Shown here piece after piece: positions 18,125-27,403 of a DNA stretch of 64,000 nucleotides; within the stretch, counting starts at the first letter, position 1, and each line of letters begins with the position of its first letter. The stretch is from Thiohalocapsa sp. (GTDB taxonomy: Bacteria; Pseudomonadota; Gammaproteobacteria; Chromatiales; Chromatiaceae): assembly GCA_021736785.1 (NCBI GenBank), contig JAIPFF010000002.1:168979-232978 (forward strand). Reading direction: 5' to 3'. Below the pieces are notes generated by a model. That model saw only the letters and a list, made by a program, of their open reading frames with translations, was not told the origin of the DNA and did not search any database. The position numbers and the translations under genes were made by a program.

Positions 18125-18164
18125 GCCTTGGGCTTGAGACTTGGGCTCGGCGCTCGGGCCTAAC

Positions 18165-18216
18165 GCTTGAGCTCGATGCTTGAGCTCGATGTTTGGGCTC
18201 GATGCTTGGGCTTGCC
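18165..18216 (+). repeat. Degenerate 13-base tandem repeat
   Basis: Four units of the form GCTTGAGCTCGAT; the first two are identical and the next two have drifted. Related GCTTGGG/GCTCGG words extend back to about 18121. It follows the Uma2-family gene directly. Confidence 0.75.
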
Positions 18217-18359
18217 GCCGATGCTTGATGCGGCGGCCTGATGCCGAAACCGGCGCCGACCGATTCCGCCGCACTCGGCATCGCCCGGGAAACTGCAGCG
18301 TCGAACCGGCGCTTCCACCCGCTCACCAGGCCAAACCAACAGGGCCGTCAGCGCCGATC

Positions 18360-18689
18360 ATGACCAGACAACCCATCAACACCCTCATCGTCGCCGCGCT
18401 GCTCACCGCCCTCGGCGGCTGCGGCGGCGACCTCGTCGCCCCGGAAGGCCCGCAAACCAACGCTTTCCTGAACAAGGTCGATGCCAACTGCGGCAAGCTC
18501 ACCGTCGGCGCCCAGCCCATCGGCTACCTCCTCGGCGCCAACAGCAACGACACCTACTTCATCGACGAAACGAGCAAGCTCGCCGCCGGGCGCATCGATC
18601 AGTCGACCTACGCCAGCGACATCAACGCCTTCTATCCGGCCGGCGACAACGCAAGCGCGCTGACGTGCATCTTTGCGCAGCTCGACTAG
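18360..18689 (+). CDS. Small hypothetical lipoprotein
   Basis: A 109-residue protein whose N-terminus MTRQPINTLIVAALLTALGGC is a lipoprotein signal with lipobox LGGC. The mature part has two further Cys (NCGKL and LTCIF) that could form a disulfide, and a YLLGANSNDTYFIDETSKL segment. I do not recognise a characterised family; similar short lipoproteins occur singly in other Gammaproteobacteria. The ATG at 18360 is the only start giving a proper signal. A hairpin without T-run (18697-18712) follows. It stands alone, with repeat-bearing DNA on both sides. Confidence 0.65.
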   Translation: MTRQPINTLIVAALLTALGGCGGDLVAPEGPQTNAFLNKVDANCGKLTVGAQPIGYLLGANSNDTYFIDETSKLAAGRIDQSTYASDINAFYPAGDNASALTCIFAQLD

Positions 18690-19387
18690 GCCGACTGCCC
18701 GGCGTGCCGGGCCAAAAAACACGCTCTAACCGGACGCATCCGGGCTTGTCGGCACACCGCACGACATCGACGACAACCCCTCGCAAACATCCCTTGCCCG
18801 GCATCGCAACCTCCCGTTCGTTGACGACACCGGCGACCTTCCGCGCATTCGCCCGACGCCGACGCTGCCCAGCCCGCAAGCCGGCTTGTCCGCCGCCCAT
18901 CGCCCGTTGCCCGTTGCCCGTTGCCCGTTGCCCGTTGCCCGTTGCCCGTTGCCCGTTGCCCGTTGCCCGTCGCAATAATCTTGCGCCCGTCGCCAAGCCG
19001 GTGCCGCCCCGTTTGCATTCGCTGCCGGCATCGAAGAGCCGGGTGCGCATGGTGTCGTTCCTTGGCTATCGGGCACTTTTAGTGTTCAACATAATAGGGA
19101 AGCGGCACCGTCAGCAGCAGCGTCATCTGCCTCGCTCACTGGCCAGCAGGCTCACCGTTTGAGCCACCCTGCAGCGCAGAATACGTGGCAACTCCAGCTC
19201 GCAAGATCAGGCTTATCCGTCCGCGGCAGGCATGCGACTCGCTGGCGTCACTGTTTCGCCTGCGTTGCCGACGTCGCGCGCTTCCGCTTCCGGTGTATCG
19301 GCGCAAGCGTGTAATATTCGAGCACAGGCCGATGCCGATAGACACCGCCTATGTCCTAGTCGGAAATCAAGGAACGAGCAAACGACC
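18690..19387. other. Long gene-free stretch ahead of the cas operon
   Basis: There is no credible gene in 698 bases. It contains the heptanucleotide repeat described separately and short AT-rich spots near 19080-19100 (CATAATAGGG) and 19310 (GTAATATTC) that could serve as -10 elements for cas3. Long open frames over the repeat are artefacts of its period. Confidence 0.45.
18903..18970 (+). repeat. Heptanucleotide tandem repeat (CCCGTTG)
   Basis: Nearly ten uninterrupted copies of a seven-base unit. A seven-base period shifts the reading frame at each copy and is prone to slippage. It lies 418 bases before cas3 and not inside a gene. Confidence 0.9.
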
Positions 19388-21646
19388 ATGCACCACCCGA
19401 CGCGACCAATCGCACACGCAGTAAAGGAAGGCGAGGATTGGAGACTTCACGACCTTGATGACCACCTGCGCGACGTAGCATTCTCCGCGCGCGCTTTTGC
19501 CCGGTCCTTCGGCGGAGATGATTGGGCTTCACTCGCCGGCCTGTGGCATGACCTGGGCAAGTATCGTCAGCGGTTTCAGCTGTACATTCGCACGGCGTCC
19601 GGACTGGAGGCCGAGGGCGCTCATATCGAGCAAAGCCCGGGGCGCGTCACCCACTCGACGGCTGGAGCCCTCTTGGCCGTCCAGCGCTTCGGGCCTCGCG
19701 GCCACGTTCTCGCCTACCTGATTGCCGGCCACCATGCCGGACTCCACGACTGGGAAGGTGGTCTTTACTGCCGTTTGTCCGCGCAGGATGCCAACGAAGA
19801 GTTGGCCGAGGCACTGGCCTCGGATCCGCACGCCGAGATCCTGGCGGCGGACGGGCTTCCGGCAACCTTATCGGCCATTCCAGGCGGGAAGGCCGGCTTT
19901 GCCCTGTGGGTACGAATGCTCTTTTCCTGCCTAGTCGATGCTGACTTTCTGGACACCGAAGCGTTCATGCAGCCGGCAATGGCGGTCGGCCGCGGCGCCC
20001 TGCCCAACCTCGGGGATCTCAAAGGCAGATTCGACGAGTATATGACCCGATTGGACGCATCCGCCGCGCCGACGACGGTCAACGTGCTGCGCCGGGAAAT
20101 TCGCGAACATTGTCTGACCGCTGCTGCTCTGGCACCCGGTATGTTCACGCTCACGGTGCCGACCGGCGGCGGCAAGACCCTCTCCAGTACCGCGTTCGCC
20201 CTAGAGCACGCACGCCAGCACGGACACCGGCGGATCATCTACGTGATTCCCTATACCAGCATCATCGAGCAGACCGCAGAGGTGTTGCGCGGCATTTTCG
20301 GCGACGCCGTTGTGGAGCATCACAGCAATGCCGAGTCCGACCCGGGCGACGAGACCTTGCGCAGTCGGCTGGCCTGCGAGAATTGGGACGCGCCGATCGT
20401 CGTTACCACCAGCGTGCAATTCTTCGAATCATTATTCGCAGCTCGCACGTCCCGGTGCCGCAAGCTCCACAATATCGTCGACAGCATCGTGGTCATCGAC
20501 GAAGCGCAGTTGCTGCCGCCCGCCTTTCTGCAGCCCATTCTAAGCGTGCTCAAGCTCCTGACGGCGCACTATGGCGTGACCATCGTGCTGTCCACCGCCA
20601 CGCAGCCGGCACTGGCGAGTCGCCGTTACTTCGACCCGAGCCTGAACATCGACGGTCTGGAGGACATCCGCGAGATCATCCCGCACCCGGACGATCTTTA
20701 CCGACGTCTAAAGCGCGTCGACGTCCACCTGCCGGAGAACCTGCATGCGTCGACCTCTTGGGACCACCTCGCCGAGCAGCTCGCCGCGCATCGAAGCGTC
20801 CTCGCCATCGTGAATACGCGCCGCGATGCGCGCGATCTATATCGGCTGATGCCCGAGGGCACTTGGCACCTCTCGGCCCTGATGTGCGGCGCTCATCGCT
20901 CGCACGTCATCGCAGCGGTGAAGACCCGGCTCGCGGCCGGTGAGCCGACCAGAGTCATCAGCACACAACTGGTCGAGGCGGGTGTTGACCTGGATTTTCC
21001 CGTCGTCTATCGCGCCTTGGCCGGTCTGGACTCCATTGCCCAAGCCGCCGGGCGCTGCAACCGCGAGGGGCGGCTCACGGCCGGCGAGGTTCATGTCTTC
21101 GTTCCGCCCGATCAGCCGCCGCCAGGGCTATTGCGCAAATCGCGCGATGCGTGTCTGACAGCGCTTCACGGCCTCGAATCCGACCCCCTGGACCGCGAAC
21201 TGTTCGGCACATACTTCGAGCTTCTCTACGGCCGGTGCGATCTGGACGAAAAGTCGATCCGCGCGGATCTCGAAGTCTCGGATGCCAAGACTCTGGCTGT
21301 TAATTTTCGGACCGCCGCGACAAAGTTCCGCATGATCGACGACGCCGACCAAACCGCAGTCGTGGTCCTCTACCGGGGACCCGACGGCACCGACGACGGC
21401 ATCGACATGCTGCTCGCGACGCTGCGCCGCGACGGGCCGGAGCGCTGGCTGATGCGAAAGCTTCAGCGCTACATCGTTAATATCCAAAGCCGCGATGCCC
21501 TGAGGCTGCTTACCCAAGGCGACGTGGAAGAAGCCATCCCAGGGCTCTTTGTCCAGACCAGCGACACGCTTTACCACCCCGAGCTAGGGCTCAGTATTGA
21601 CGGCGCGCCGTCCCCGGCGCAGCTCATCGTCACGGATATCGCATGA
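19388..21646 (+). CDS. cas3: CRISPR-associated helicase-nuclease Cas3 (type I-C)
   Basis: A 752-residue protein that degrades target DNA once Cascade has bound. An N-terminal HD nuclease domain (HDLGK at about 54-58, then a second His pair in AGHHAGLHDW) precedes an SF2 helicase with Walker A TGGGKT (about 259), Walker B DEAQ (about 372), STATQPA, and motif VI QAAGRCNREG (about 551). The ATG at 19388 is chosen because it gives the family N-terminus (HAVKEGEDWRLHDLDDHLRDV); upstream sequence is unrelated. AAGGA lies about 13 bases before it. It overlaps cas5c by four bases (ATGA), so the operon starts here. Confidence 0.95.
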   Translation: MHHPTRPIAHAVKEGEDWRLHDLDDHLRDVAFSARAFARSFGGDDWASLAGLWHDLGKYRQRFQLYIRTASGLEAEGAHIEQSPGRVTHSTAGALLAVQRFGPRGHVLAYLIAGHHAGLHDWEGGLYCRLSAQDANEELAEALASDPHAEILAADGLPATLSAIPGGKAGFALWVRMLFSCLVDADFLDTEAFMQPAMAVGRGALPNLGDLKGRFDEYMTRLDASAAPTTVNVLRREIREHCLTAAALAPGMFTLTVPTGGGKTLSSTAFALEHARQHGHRRIIYVIPYTSIIEQTAEVLRGIFGDAVVEHHSNAESDPGDETLRSRLACENWDAPIVVTTSVQFFESLFAARTSRCRKLHNIVDSIVVIDEAQLLPPAFLQPILSVLKLLTAHYGVTIVLSTATQPALASRRYFDPSLNIDGLEDIREIIPHPDDLYRRLKRVDVHLPENLHASTSWDHLAEQLAAHRSVLAIVNTRRDARDLYRLMPEGTWHLSALMCGAHRSHVIAAVKTRLAAGEPTRVISTQLVEAGVDLDFPVVYRALAGLDSIAQAAGRCNREGRLTAGEVHVFVPPDQPPPGLLRKSRDACLTALHGLESDPLDRELFGTYFELLYGRCDLDEKSIRADLEVSDAKTLAVNFRTAATKFRMIDDADQTAVVVLYRGPDGTDDGIDMLLATLRRDGPERWLMRKLQRYIVNIQSRDALRLLTQGDVEEAIPGLFVQTSDTLYHPELGLSIDGAPSPAQLIVTDIA

Positions 21647-22308
21647 AAACCTACTGCCTTGAAGTCACAGGCGACTTCGCCTGCTTCACCCGACCCGAGA
21701 TGAAGGTCGAGCGGGTGAGCTACGACGTCATCACCCCTTCCGCCGCGCGCGCGGTCTTCGAAGCCATTCTCTGGAAGCCCGCGATCCGTTGGCATGTGCG
21801 AAGCATCGAAGTCCTAAAACCGATTCGGTGGGTCAACCTGCGGCGGAACGAAGTCGGCTCCGTAATTTCCTCTCGCAACGTCGAGAGCGCCATGAAAACA
21901 GGCAGCGGCGACCTCGGGCTTTACATCGAGGAAGACCGCCAGCAGCGCGCCGGTCTGTTCTTGCGCGATGTCGCCTACCGGCTCCACGCTGCGATGGAAT
22001 TCCGACCGAGCGCCGACCCCGCCGGCAACGCAACGAAGTATCAGCAGATGTTCGAGCGGCGCGCTACTCGCGGTCAATGCGTCAATCAGCCTTACCTCGG
22101 GTGCCGAGAATTCGCCGCCGACTTCCGCTATGTTCCCGACGCTGCCGTCGAGCCGCCCCCCATCGCCGACGATCGCGACCTCGGCTTCATGCTCTACGAT
22201 CTCGACTTCGCTGACCTGTCGGATCCCAAGCCGCGCTTCTTCCGCGCCGAGCTCAGATCCGGTTCGGTCGCGGTCCCGGATTGGAACAGCGAGGAGGTCC
22301 GAGGATGA
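21643..22308 (+). CDS. cas5c: CRISPR-associated protein Cas5c (pre-crRNA endonuclease, type I-C)
   Basis: A 221-residue protein. In type I-C, Cas5c takes over the Cas6 role, cutting the repeat hairpin and staying on the 5' handle, and it caps Cascade. The start MKTYCLEVTGDFACFTRPEMKVERVSYDVITPSAAR, seen here in full over residues 1-36, is diagnostic of the subfamily, as is the WKPAIRWHV segment. No cas6 is present anywhere in the locus, which agrees with this role. The gene overlaps cas3 upstream and cas8c downstream by four bases each. Confidence 0.95.
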   Translation: MKTYCLEVTGDFACFTRPEMKVERVSYDVITPSAARAVFEAILWKPAIRWHVRSIEVLKPIRWVNLRRNEVGSVISSRNVESAMKTGSGDLGLYIEEDRQQRAGLFLRDVAYRLHAAMEFRPSADPAGNATKYQQMFERRATRGQCVNQPYLGCREFAADFRYVPDAAVEPPPIADDRDLGFMLYDLDFADLSDPKPRFFRAELRSGSVAVPDWNSEEVRG

Positions 22309-24110
22309 TCCTGCAGGCCCTTCATTCCTACTACGAGCGTAAGCAAGCCGAGCCCGATCCACGCGATCGTTTGCCGTCCCTCGGCTTCGAGGAGAAGGAG
22401 ATCCCCTTTATCTTGGAGATCGATGCCGACGGACACCTGATCTGCATCAGCGATACCCGATCCGGCGAAGGAAAGAAGAAGACCGCCCAGCGTTTCCTTG
22501 TCCCTCAGGGAGTAAAGAAAACGTCCGGTATTGCCGCCAACCTGCTCTGGGACAACGCCGAGTATGTCCTGGGCATTCCCGACCCTAAGAAGCAGGAAGG
22601 AAAAGCGGAGGAGAAAGTCGCTGCTTATCACGCGCGGCTCTCCGAAATGCTCGGCGCGTTCCGCGACCGAATCGCCGGGCTTGCTCCCGAAGCACTGGAT
22701 GACCAAGGAGTTCGAGCGGTTCTCTCCTTTATCGGGCGATTCAAACCCGCGGATCTGGAAGTAGCCCCGGAATGGCAAGACGTCGCGTCCACTAATCCGC
22801 TGTTGACCTTCCGCATGAGCGGCGATGTCGAGCTCATCTGCCAGCGCGCGGCGGTCGTGGAGGCCTGCAGGGGTGCCGCGAATCACGTGACGGACGGGAT
22901 TTGCCTCGTCACCGGTGCCGCGGCCTCCATCGAGAGGCTGCACACCGCGATCAAGGGCGTTTGGGGCGCGCAATCCTCCGGCGCCAACGTCGTCTCGTTC
23001 AACCGCGACGCCTTCAGCTCCTACGGCAAAGAGCAGGGACGCAACGCCCCTGTCGGCGCAGGCGCCGCCTTCGCCTACACGACAGCGCTCAATCACCTGC
23101 TTGCCAAGGGCTCGCGGCAGCGCGTCCAAGTCGGAGATACGTCAACCGTATTCTGGGCCAGCGTGCCGCACGATCTCGAAACCCAAGTCGCGGATATCTT
23201 CGGCGAGCCACCCAAGGACGAGCCGGATCGCGCAGCGGATGCCGTTCGGGCCCTTTACGAAAGTGTTCAATCCGGAAGCTTCGCCGTCGGTTCCACCGAC
23301 GATTTGATCCATGTTCTCGGTCTCGCGCCCAATGCCGCGCGCATCTCCATTCGCTTCTGGGAGACCGCGACCGCCTTGGAGCTCGGCAGGCGCATCACCC
23401 GACACTTCGACGACCTGCACATCGTGCGTGGCCCCAATGATCCCGAGTACCCGTCGCTTTTCCGCCTGCTGGCGGCGTGCGCAGTTCAAGGTAAGGCCGA
23501 CAATATCCCACCCAATCTCGGCGGGGCCGTCATGCGGGCAATCCTTGAAGGCATTGTCTATCCAGCCACGCTACTGAGTGCGGCGGTGCGGCGTTGCCGT
23601 GCCGAGCGGCGGGTGAGCTATCTGCGGGCCGCGATCATCAAGGCCTGCCTGCTGCGGGCCGGTCGGCAACAAGAAACTTCTCACCCTCATCGAGACACGG
23701 AGATCCTGCCCATGCTCGACCCCGAAAACCCGCATACGGGCTATCGGCTCGGACGCCTGTTCGCGGCGCTGGAAAAGATTCAAGAGGAAGCCAGCCCCGG
23801 GCTCAATGCAACCATCCGCGACCGCTACTACGGCGCGGCCTCCGGTACACCCGTCACCGTATTCCCGACGCTGCTGCGCCTCAAGAACCATCACATCGCA
23901 AAGCTCAACACCGGGCGTGCCGTGAATCTGGAGCGACTGATCGGCGAGATACTCAGCAGTCTCTCCGAATTTCCGGCAAATCTGCCATTGGCCGAGCAGG
24001 GCCGTTTCGCGCTCGGCTACTACCATCAGCGCCAGGCCTTGTTCACCAAAGTCGGCTCTGCCACGACAACACAAAAGGAAAAGCTCGATGAGCCTGAACA
24101 ACAGGTATGA
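22305..24110 (+). CDS. cas8c: CRISPR-associated large subunit Cas8c (type I-C)
   Basis: A 601-residue large Cascade subunit that reads the PAM and recruits Cas3. The N-terminus [13 protein letters not shown] and the block [20 protein letters not shown] (about residues 233-252) are typical of Csd1/Cas8c. It starts at the ATGA overlap with cas5c (22305), not at the upstream in-frame ATG. The last 23 bases overlap cas7c. The C-terminal 132 residues match the small-subunit (Cas11c) region known to be translated separately from an internal start in this subtype. Confidence 0.95.
   Translation: MILQALHSYYERKQAEPDPRDRLPSLGFEEKEIPFILEIDADGHLICISDTRSGEGKKKTAQRFLVPQGVKKTSGIAANLLWDNAEYVLGIPDPKKQEGKAEEKVAAYHARLSEMLGAFRDRIAGLAPEALDDQGVRAVLSFIGRFKPADLEVAPEWQDVASTNPLLTFRMSGDVELICQRAAVVEACRGAANHVTDGICLVTGAAASIERLHTAIKGVWGAQSSGANVVSFNRDAFSSYGKEQGRNAPVGAGAAFAYTTALNHLLAKGSRQRVQVGDTSTVFWASVPHDLETQVADIFGEPPKDEPDRAADAVRALYESVQSGSFAVGSTDDLIHVLGLAPNAARISIRFWETATALELGRRITRHFDDLHIVRGPNDPEYPSLFRLLAACAVQGKADNIPPNLGGAVMRAILEGIVYPATLLSAAVRRCRAERRVSYLRAAIIKACLLRAGRQQETSHPHRDTEILPMLDPENPHTGYRLGRLFAALEKIQEEASPGLNATIRDRYYGAASGTPVTVFPTLLRLKNHHIAKLNTGRAVNLERLIGEILSSLSEFPANLPLAEQGRFALGYYHQRQALFTKVGSATTTQKEKLDEPEQQV
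23712..24110 (+). CDS. cas11c: Probable internally translated small subunit Cas11c
   Basis: In characterised type I-C systems, the C-terminal part of cas8c is also translated alone to give the small subunit. Here an in-frame ATG at 23712 starts [17 protein letters not shown] and has GGAG 9 bases upstream (23699-23702), a well-placed internal ribosome-binding site. The product would be 132 residues, helical, ending with the Cas8c C-terminus. The mechanism is established for the family; that this exact ATG is used is inferred. An ATG near 23532 (MRAILEG) is a less likely alternative. Confidence 0.6.
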   Translation: MLDPENPHTGYRLGRLFAALEKIQEEASPGLNATIRDRYYGAASGTPVTVFPTLLRLKNHHIAKLNTGRAVNLERLIGEILSSLSEFPANLPLAEQGRFALGYYHQRQALFTKVGSATTTQKEKLDEPEQQV

Positions 24111-24978
24111 CTTCGTACTCTTGTTCGACGTGACCAACGGCAACCCCAACGGCGATCCGGATGCGGGCAATCTTCCCCGGCTCGATGCAGAAACGGGCAA
24201 CGGCCTCGTGACCGACGTATCACTGAAGCGGAAGGTGCGCAACTACGTAGGCTTGGTCAAATCGGAGCAACCCCCCTTCGAGATCTACGTCAAAGAGCGG
24301 GCGGTCCTAAACAACCAGCACAAGCGTGCCTACGTCGGGATTGACCGGGCCGACTTGTTGAGCGGAGACGACAAGAAACGCAAAGGCGGAAACGCCGTCG
24401 ACGAGGCGCGCGAGTGGATGTGCCGCAACTTCTACGACGTGCGCACCTTCGGCGCCGTCATGTCCACCGGCATCAACTGCGGCCAAGTCCGCGGCCCGGT
24501 CCAGATGACCTTCGCGCGCTCCATGGACCCCATCGTGTCCCAGGAGCACTCGATCACCCGCATGGCCGTGGCCACGGAGGCGGAGGCCGAGAAGCAGGAG
24601 GGCGACAATCGCACCATGGGGCGCAAGCACACCGTGCCCTATGGCCTGTATCGTGCGCACGGCTTCGTCTCGGCCTTCCTGGCCAAGCAGACCGGCTTCA
24701 GTGAAGACGACCTAAACCTGCTTTGGCAGGCGCTGACGCAAATGTTCGAGCACGACCGCTCGGCGGCGCGCGGCCAGATGTCCACGCGCGGCCTCTACGT
24801 CTTCAAGCACGACAGCGAGTTGGGCAACGCCCATGCCCATGCCTTGTTCGACCTGGTGCGCGTCGAGCGCAACGATCCCGCCGTTCCGCCGCGCGCCTTC
24901 GGGGACTACAGTGTAGTGACACCGCCCGCCGGACGACTGGAGGATTTCCCAGGCGTAGAGCTACAGATTTTGGCCTAG
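24088..24978 (+). CDS. cas7c: CRISPR-associated backbone protein Cas7c (Csd2)
   Basis: A 296-residue RAMP protein; several copies coat the crRNA and form the Cascade filament. The N-terminus [24 protein letters not shown] and the blocks [21 protein letters not shown] and EHSITRMAV identify the I-C backbone subunit. The start lies 23 bases inside the end of cas8c, with AAGGAAAAGC upstream. It is followed after 17 bases by the DUF433 gene instead of directly by cas4, which is the usual next gene in I-C operons. Confidence 0.95.
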   Translation: MSLNNRYDFVLLFDVTNGNPNGDPDAGNLPRLDAETGNGLVTDVSLKRKVRNYVGLVKSEQPPFEIYVKERAVLNNQHKRAYVGIDRADLLSGDDKKRKGGNAVDEAREWMCRNFYDVRTFGAVMSTGINCGQVRGPVQMTFARSMDPIVSQEHSITRMAVATEAEAEKQEGDNRTMGRKHTVPYGLYRAHGFVSAFLAKQTGFSEDDLNLLWQALTQMFEHDRSAARGQMSTRGLYVFKHDSELGNAHAHALFDLVRVERNDPAVPPRAFGDYSVVTPPAGRLEDFPGVELQILA

Positions 24979-24995
24979 TCAGCGTGGAGAACAGC

Positions 24996-25238
24996 ATGCA
25001 GGATTGGAAGGCGCGTATCGCCGTTGATCCGGAAGTTCTAGTCGGCAAGCCCGTCATCAAGGGCACGCGGATCTCCGTCGAGCTGATCCTCGACCGGCTC
25101 GCGGATGGATGGACCCAGGAGCAAATCATCGAGTCCTACCCGCGGGTTACGCGCGAAGACATCCTGGCTGCTATCGCCTTTGCAGCCGAGGTCTTCCGCG
25201 AAGAAGAGTACGTGGCCATCGCCAAGGCCGGCGCATGA
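24996..25238 (+). CDS. DUF433-family predicted antitoxin embedded in the cas operon
   Basis: An 80-residue protein with the complete DUF433 pattern: RIAVDPEVLVGKPVIKGTRI, SVELILDRLADGWTQEQI and YPRVTREDILAAIAFA. This is a winged-helix-like DNA-binding domain regarded as the antitoxin partner of DUF5615 nucleases (COG2442/COG4634 pair). GGAG lies 6 bases before ATG 24996; GTG 24984 is an alternative. The gene is co-directional with cas7c (17-base gap) and overlaps the DUF5615 gene by four bases, so the pair is expressed with the cas genes. It is not part of the standard I-C gene set. Confidence 0.85.
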   Translation: MQDWKARIAVDPEVLVGKPVIKGTRISVELILDRLADGWTQEQIIESYPRVTREDILAAIAFAAEVFREEEYVAIAKAGA

Positions 25239-25618
25239 GGCCTCGCTGGCTGTTGAACGAGAACTTTCCACGGCCCGCGGTCGCACGTTTGCGTGCCTCG
25301 GGTTGGGACGTTCTCGCCGTCGCGGAGATGGCGGCGAGCGCCAGCGACCCGGCCGTCATGGCGCGGGCGCATCGCGAAAGCCTTTGGCTCGCGACCTTCG
25401 ATCGTGATTACGGCGAACTGGTCTTCAGTCGGCGCCTGCCTCCTCCCCCGCTGATCCTCCTGCTTCGCGTCGCTTGTTACCAACCGGCCGAGCCGGCCGA
25501 TTGGATCGAGTCTTTGTCCAACTCTAGCGCGCTCAAGCCGGGCCATTTTCACGTCTACGACGGTCAGACCGTGCGCCGCCGCCCGCTCGTCGCCGACGAT
25601 GCTCCGTCGCGCGGATGA
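25235..25618 (+). CDS. DUF5615-family PIN-like predicted toxin nuclease
   Basis: A 127-residue protein of the DUF5615/Mut7-C-like PIN superfamily. Conserved acidic sites are visible: Asn/Glu in LLNENFPR (residues 6-13), Asp in SGWDVLAVAE (about 25), and the pair in LATFDRDYGELVF (about 52-64), which fit a metal-dependent RNase core. The usual first Asp (LLDEN in many members) is Asn here (LLNEN), which may weaken catalysis; this should be weighed when calling it active. It is coupled by ATGA to the DUF433 gene before it and by ATGA to cas4 after it. Confidence 0.8.
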   Translation: MRPRWLLNENFPRPAVARLRASGWDVLAVAEMAASASDPAVMARAHRESLWLATFDRDYGELVFSRRLPPPPLILLLRVACYQPAEPADWIESLSNSSALKPGHFHVYDGQTVRRRPLVADDAPSRG

Positions 25619-26283
25619 GTCATGCACCGCATCGGGAGAACGCCTTGACGGACCAGATCGATGCCTTGGATCCCATACCGATTTCCGCCCTCCAGCACTG
25701 GGCCTACTGCCCGCGCCAATGCGCGCTGATCCACCAAGAGCAAGCCTTTGCGGACAACGTCCACACCGCACGTGGGAATGCGGTGCATCGACTGGTGGAC
25801 CAACCGGGATACGAGATTAAGGCCGGTGTCAGGATCGAGCGCGCCTTACCGCTTTGGTGTGAGCGTTTGGCACTAATCGGAAAGGCAGATCTGGTGGAGT
25901 TTCACCCTGATGGAACGGCGTTCCCGGTGGAGTTCAAACACGGCAGACGTCGCCGAGCTTTGCACGACGACATCCAACTCGCGGCGCAAGCCGTTTGCCT
26001 GGAAGAGATGCTGGGACGGACCGTCACTGCCGGCGCCATCTACCATGCGTCCAGCCACCGACGTCGCGAAGTGGCGATCACCGACGAACTGCGCGACTTG
26101 GTCGCGGAAACTGCCCAAGCCATCCGCAAAATGCTGGCCGCACAGGTGTTGCCGCCGCCCGTAAACGATGCCCGATGCCGCGAGTGCTCGTTGAAGGGCA
26201 TCTGCCAGCCGGAGATCGTCGCAGGCCATGCCAAGCACAGCAGCGCCTTGGCGCAGCTTTTTGACCCGGACGATTCAGCCTGA
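25615..26283 (+). CDS. cas4: CRISPR adaptation nuclease Cas4 (type I-C)
   Basis: A 222-residue RecB-family nuclease that trims and PAM-selects prespacers with Cas1-Cas2. Iron-sulfur ligands are CPRQC (two Cys, about 32-36) and a C-terminal trio in CRECSLKGIC (about 189-198). The nuclease core has IGKADLVEF (Asp at about 93) and VEFKHGR (Glu/Lys at about 105-107). The start at 25615 overlaps the DUF5615 stop (ATGA), tying the toxin-like gene to the adaptation genes. The first 14 residues are not family-typical, so an internal start is possible. Confidence 0.93.
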   Translation: MSHAPHRENALTDQIDALDPIPISALQHWAYCPRQCALIHQEQAFADNVHTARGNAVHRLVDQPGYEIKAGVRIERALPLWCERLALIGKADLVEFHPDGTAFPVEFKHGRRRRALHDDIQLAAQAVCLEEMLGRTVTAGAIYHASSHRRREVAITDELRDLVAETAQAIRKMLAAQVLPPPVNDARCRECSLKGICQPEIVAGHAKHSSALAQLFDPDDSA

Positions 26284-26344
26284 GACACAAAGGGCGCGCG
26301 GAGGTGATCCCGGCCAAAAGGCTTTACATGAAGCGCAGGAAGCC

Positions 26345-27379
26345 ATGTACCAACTCGAAAACACGCTTTACGTCATGACGCACAACGCCTACGTGCACCT
26401 CGACAACGCGACGGTGCGCGTGGACGTCGAGCGGGAAACGCGACTACGCGTCCCGATCCATCATATCGGCAGTCTTGTTTGCTTCGGCAACGTCATGGTG
26501 ACTCCCGCCCTGATGCACCGTTTAGCAGACGAGGGCAAATCGCTGGTGCTGTTGGAGCGTTCAGGACGATTTAAGGCGCGTCTGGAAGGCGCCGTGTCCG
26601 GAAACATCCTTCTGCGCCAAGCCCAGCACCGCCTAGCCTTGGATCCGCGCTTTTCACTGGAGACCGCTCGCGCGTTCATCGCCGGCAAGCTAAGGAACAG
26701 CCGCACTTTGCTCCAGCGCGGCGCGCGAGAAGCTGCCGACCCCGATGAGGCCGCCAAGCTTAGCCGTATCGCCGATGCTCTGGCGGCTTCCCTACGCGCC
26801 GCCAAAGCGGCGGCAGACCTGGATTCTTTGCGCGGGGTCGAAGGTGAGGCGGCACGCGGCTACTTCGCTGCTCTCAACTTCGTCGTCAAGCCACAGGCCC
26901 GCCAGTCCTTTCAGTTGGAAGGCCGCACTCGGCGCCCGCCTCGCGATCGATTCAACGCTCTCCTGTCCTTTCTATACGCGCTGCTCATGAACGACTGCCG
27001 CTCCGCCGCCGAGGCCGTCGGGCTAGACCCTCAGTTGGGATTCCTTCACGCCGTGCGTCCGGGTCGGGCCGCTCTGGCACTGGACCTACAGGAAGAGTTC
27101 CGTTCCATGCTCGCCGACCGCCTTGCCCTCACCCTCATTAATCGCGGTCAGCTCACAGCCCGCGACTTCGACGAGCGGGAAGGCGGCGCGGTACTGCTGA
27201 ACGACGAAGGTCGCCGCACAGTGATCGCGGCCTGGCAGGAGCGCAAGCAGGAGGAGATCAGCCACCCGGCACTCGAAACCAAGGTACCGCTGGGGATTCT
27301 GCCCCTCCTACAGGCTAGGGTCATCGCCCGCACACTACGCGGCGACTTGCCCGGCTACCTCCCGTTTCTGGGAAAATAG
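26345..27379 (+). CDS. cas1: CRISPR integrase Cas1 (type I-C)
   Basis: A 344-residue spacer integrase. The metal-binding residues are in place: Glu in GVEGEAARGYF (about 167), His in LGFLHAVRPGR (about 234) and the acidic DLQEEFR (about 248). The N-terminus MYQLENTLYVMTHNAYVHLDNATVRV is typical of the I-C group. The ATG at 26345 has AGGA just upstream; the gap to cas4 is 61 bases and untranslated. It acts with Cas2 at the leader end of the array immediately downstream. Confidence 0.95.
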   Translation: MYQLENTLYVMTHNAYVHLDNATVRVDVERETRLRVPIHHIGSLVCFGNVMVTPALMHRLADEGKSLVLLERSGRFKARLEGAVSGNILLRQAQHRLALDPRFSLETARAFIAGKLRNSRTLLQRGAREAADPDEAAKLSRIADALAASLRAAKAAADLDSLRGVEGEAARGYFAALNFVVKPQARQSFQLEGRTRRPPRDRFNALLSFLYALLMNDCRSAAEAVGLDPQLGFLHAVRPGRAALALDLQEEFRSMLADRLALTLINRGQLTARDFDEREGGAVLLNDEGRRTVIAAWQERKQEEISHPALETKVPLGILPLLQARVIARTLRGDLPGYLPFLGK

Positions 27380-27403
27380 GCCCGGTTGCGCCGGAGGCAC
27401 CCC

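Noticed and set aside
18622..19162. Overlapping frames with repeated GNGQRAT or ARCPLPV units
   Set aside because: These are produced by the heptanucleotide tandem repeat, which keeps several frames open. No start signal or family pattern is present.
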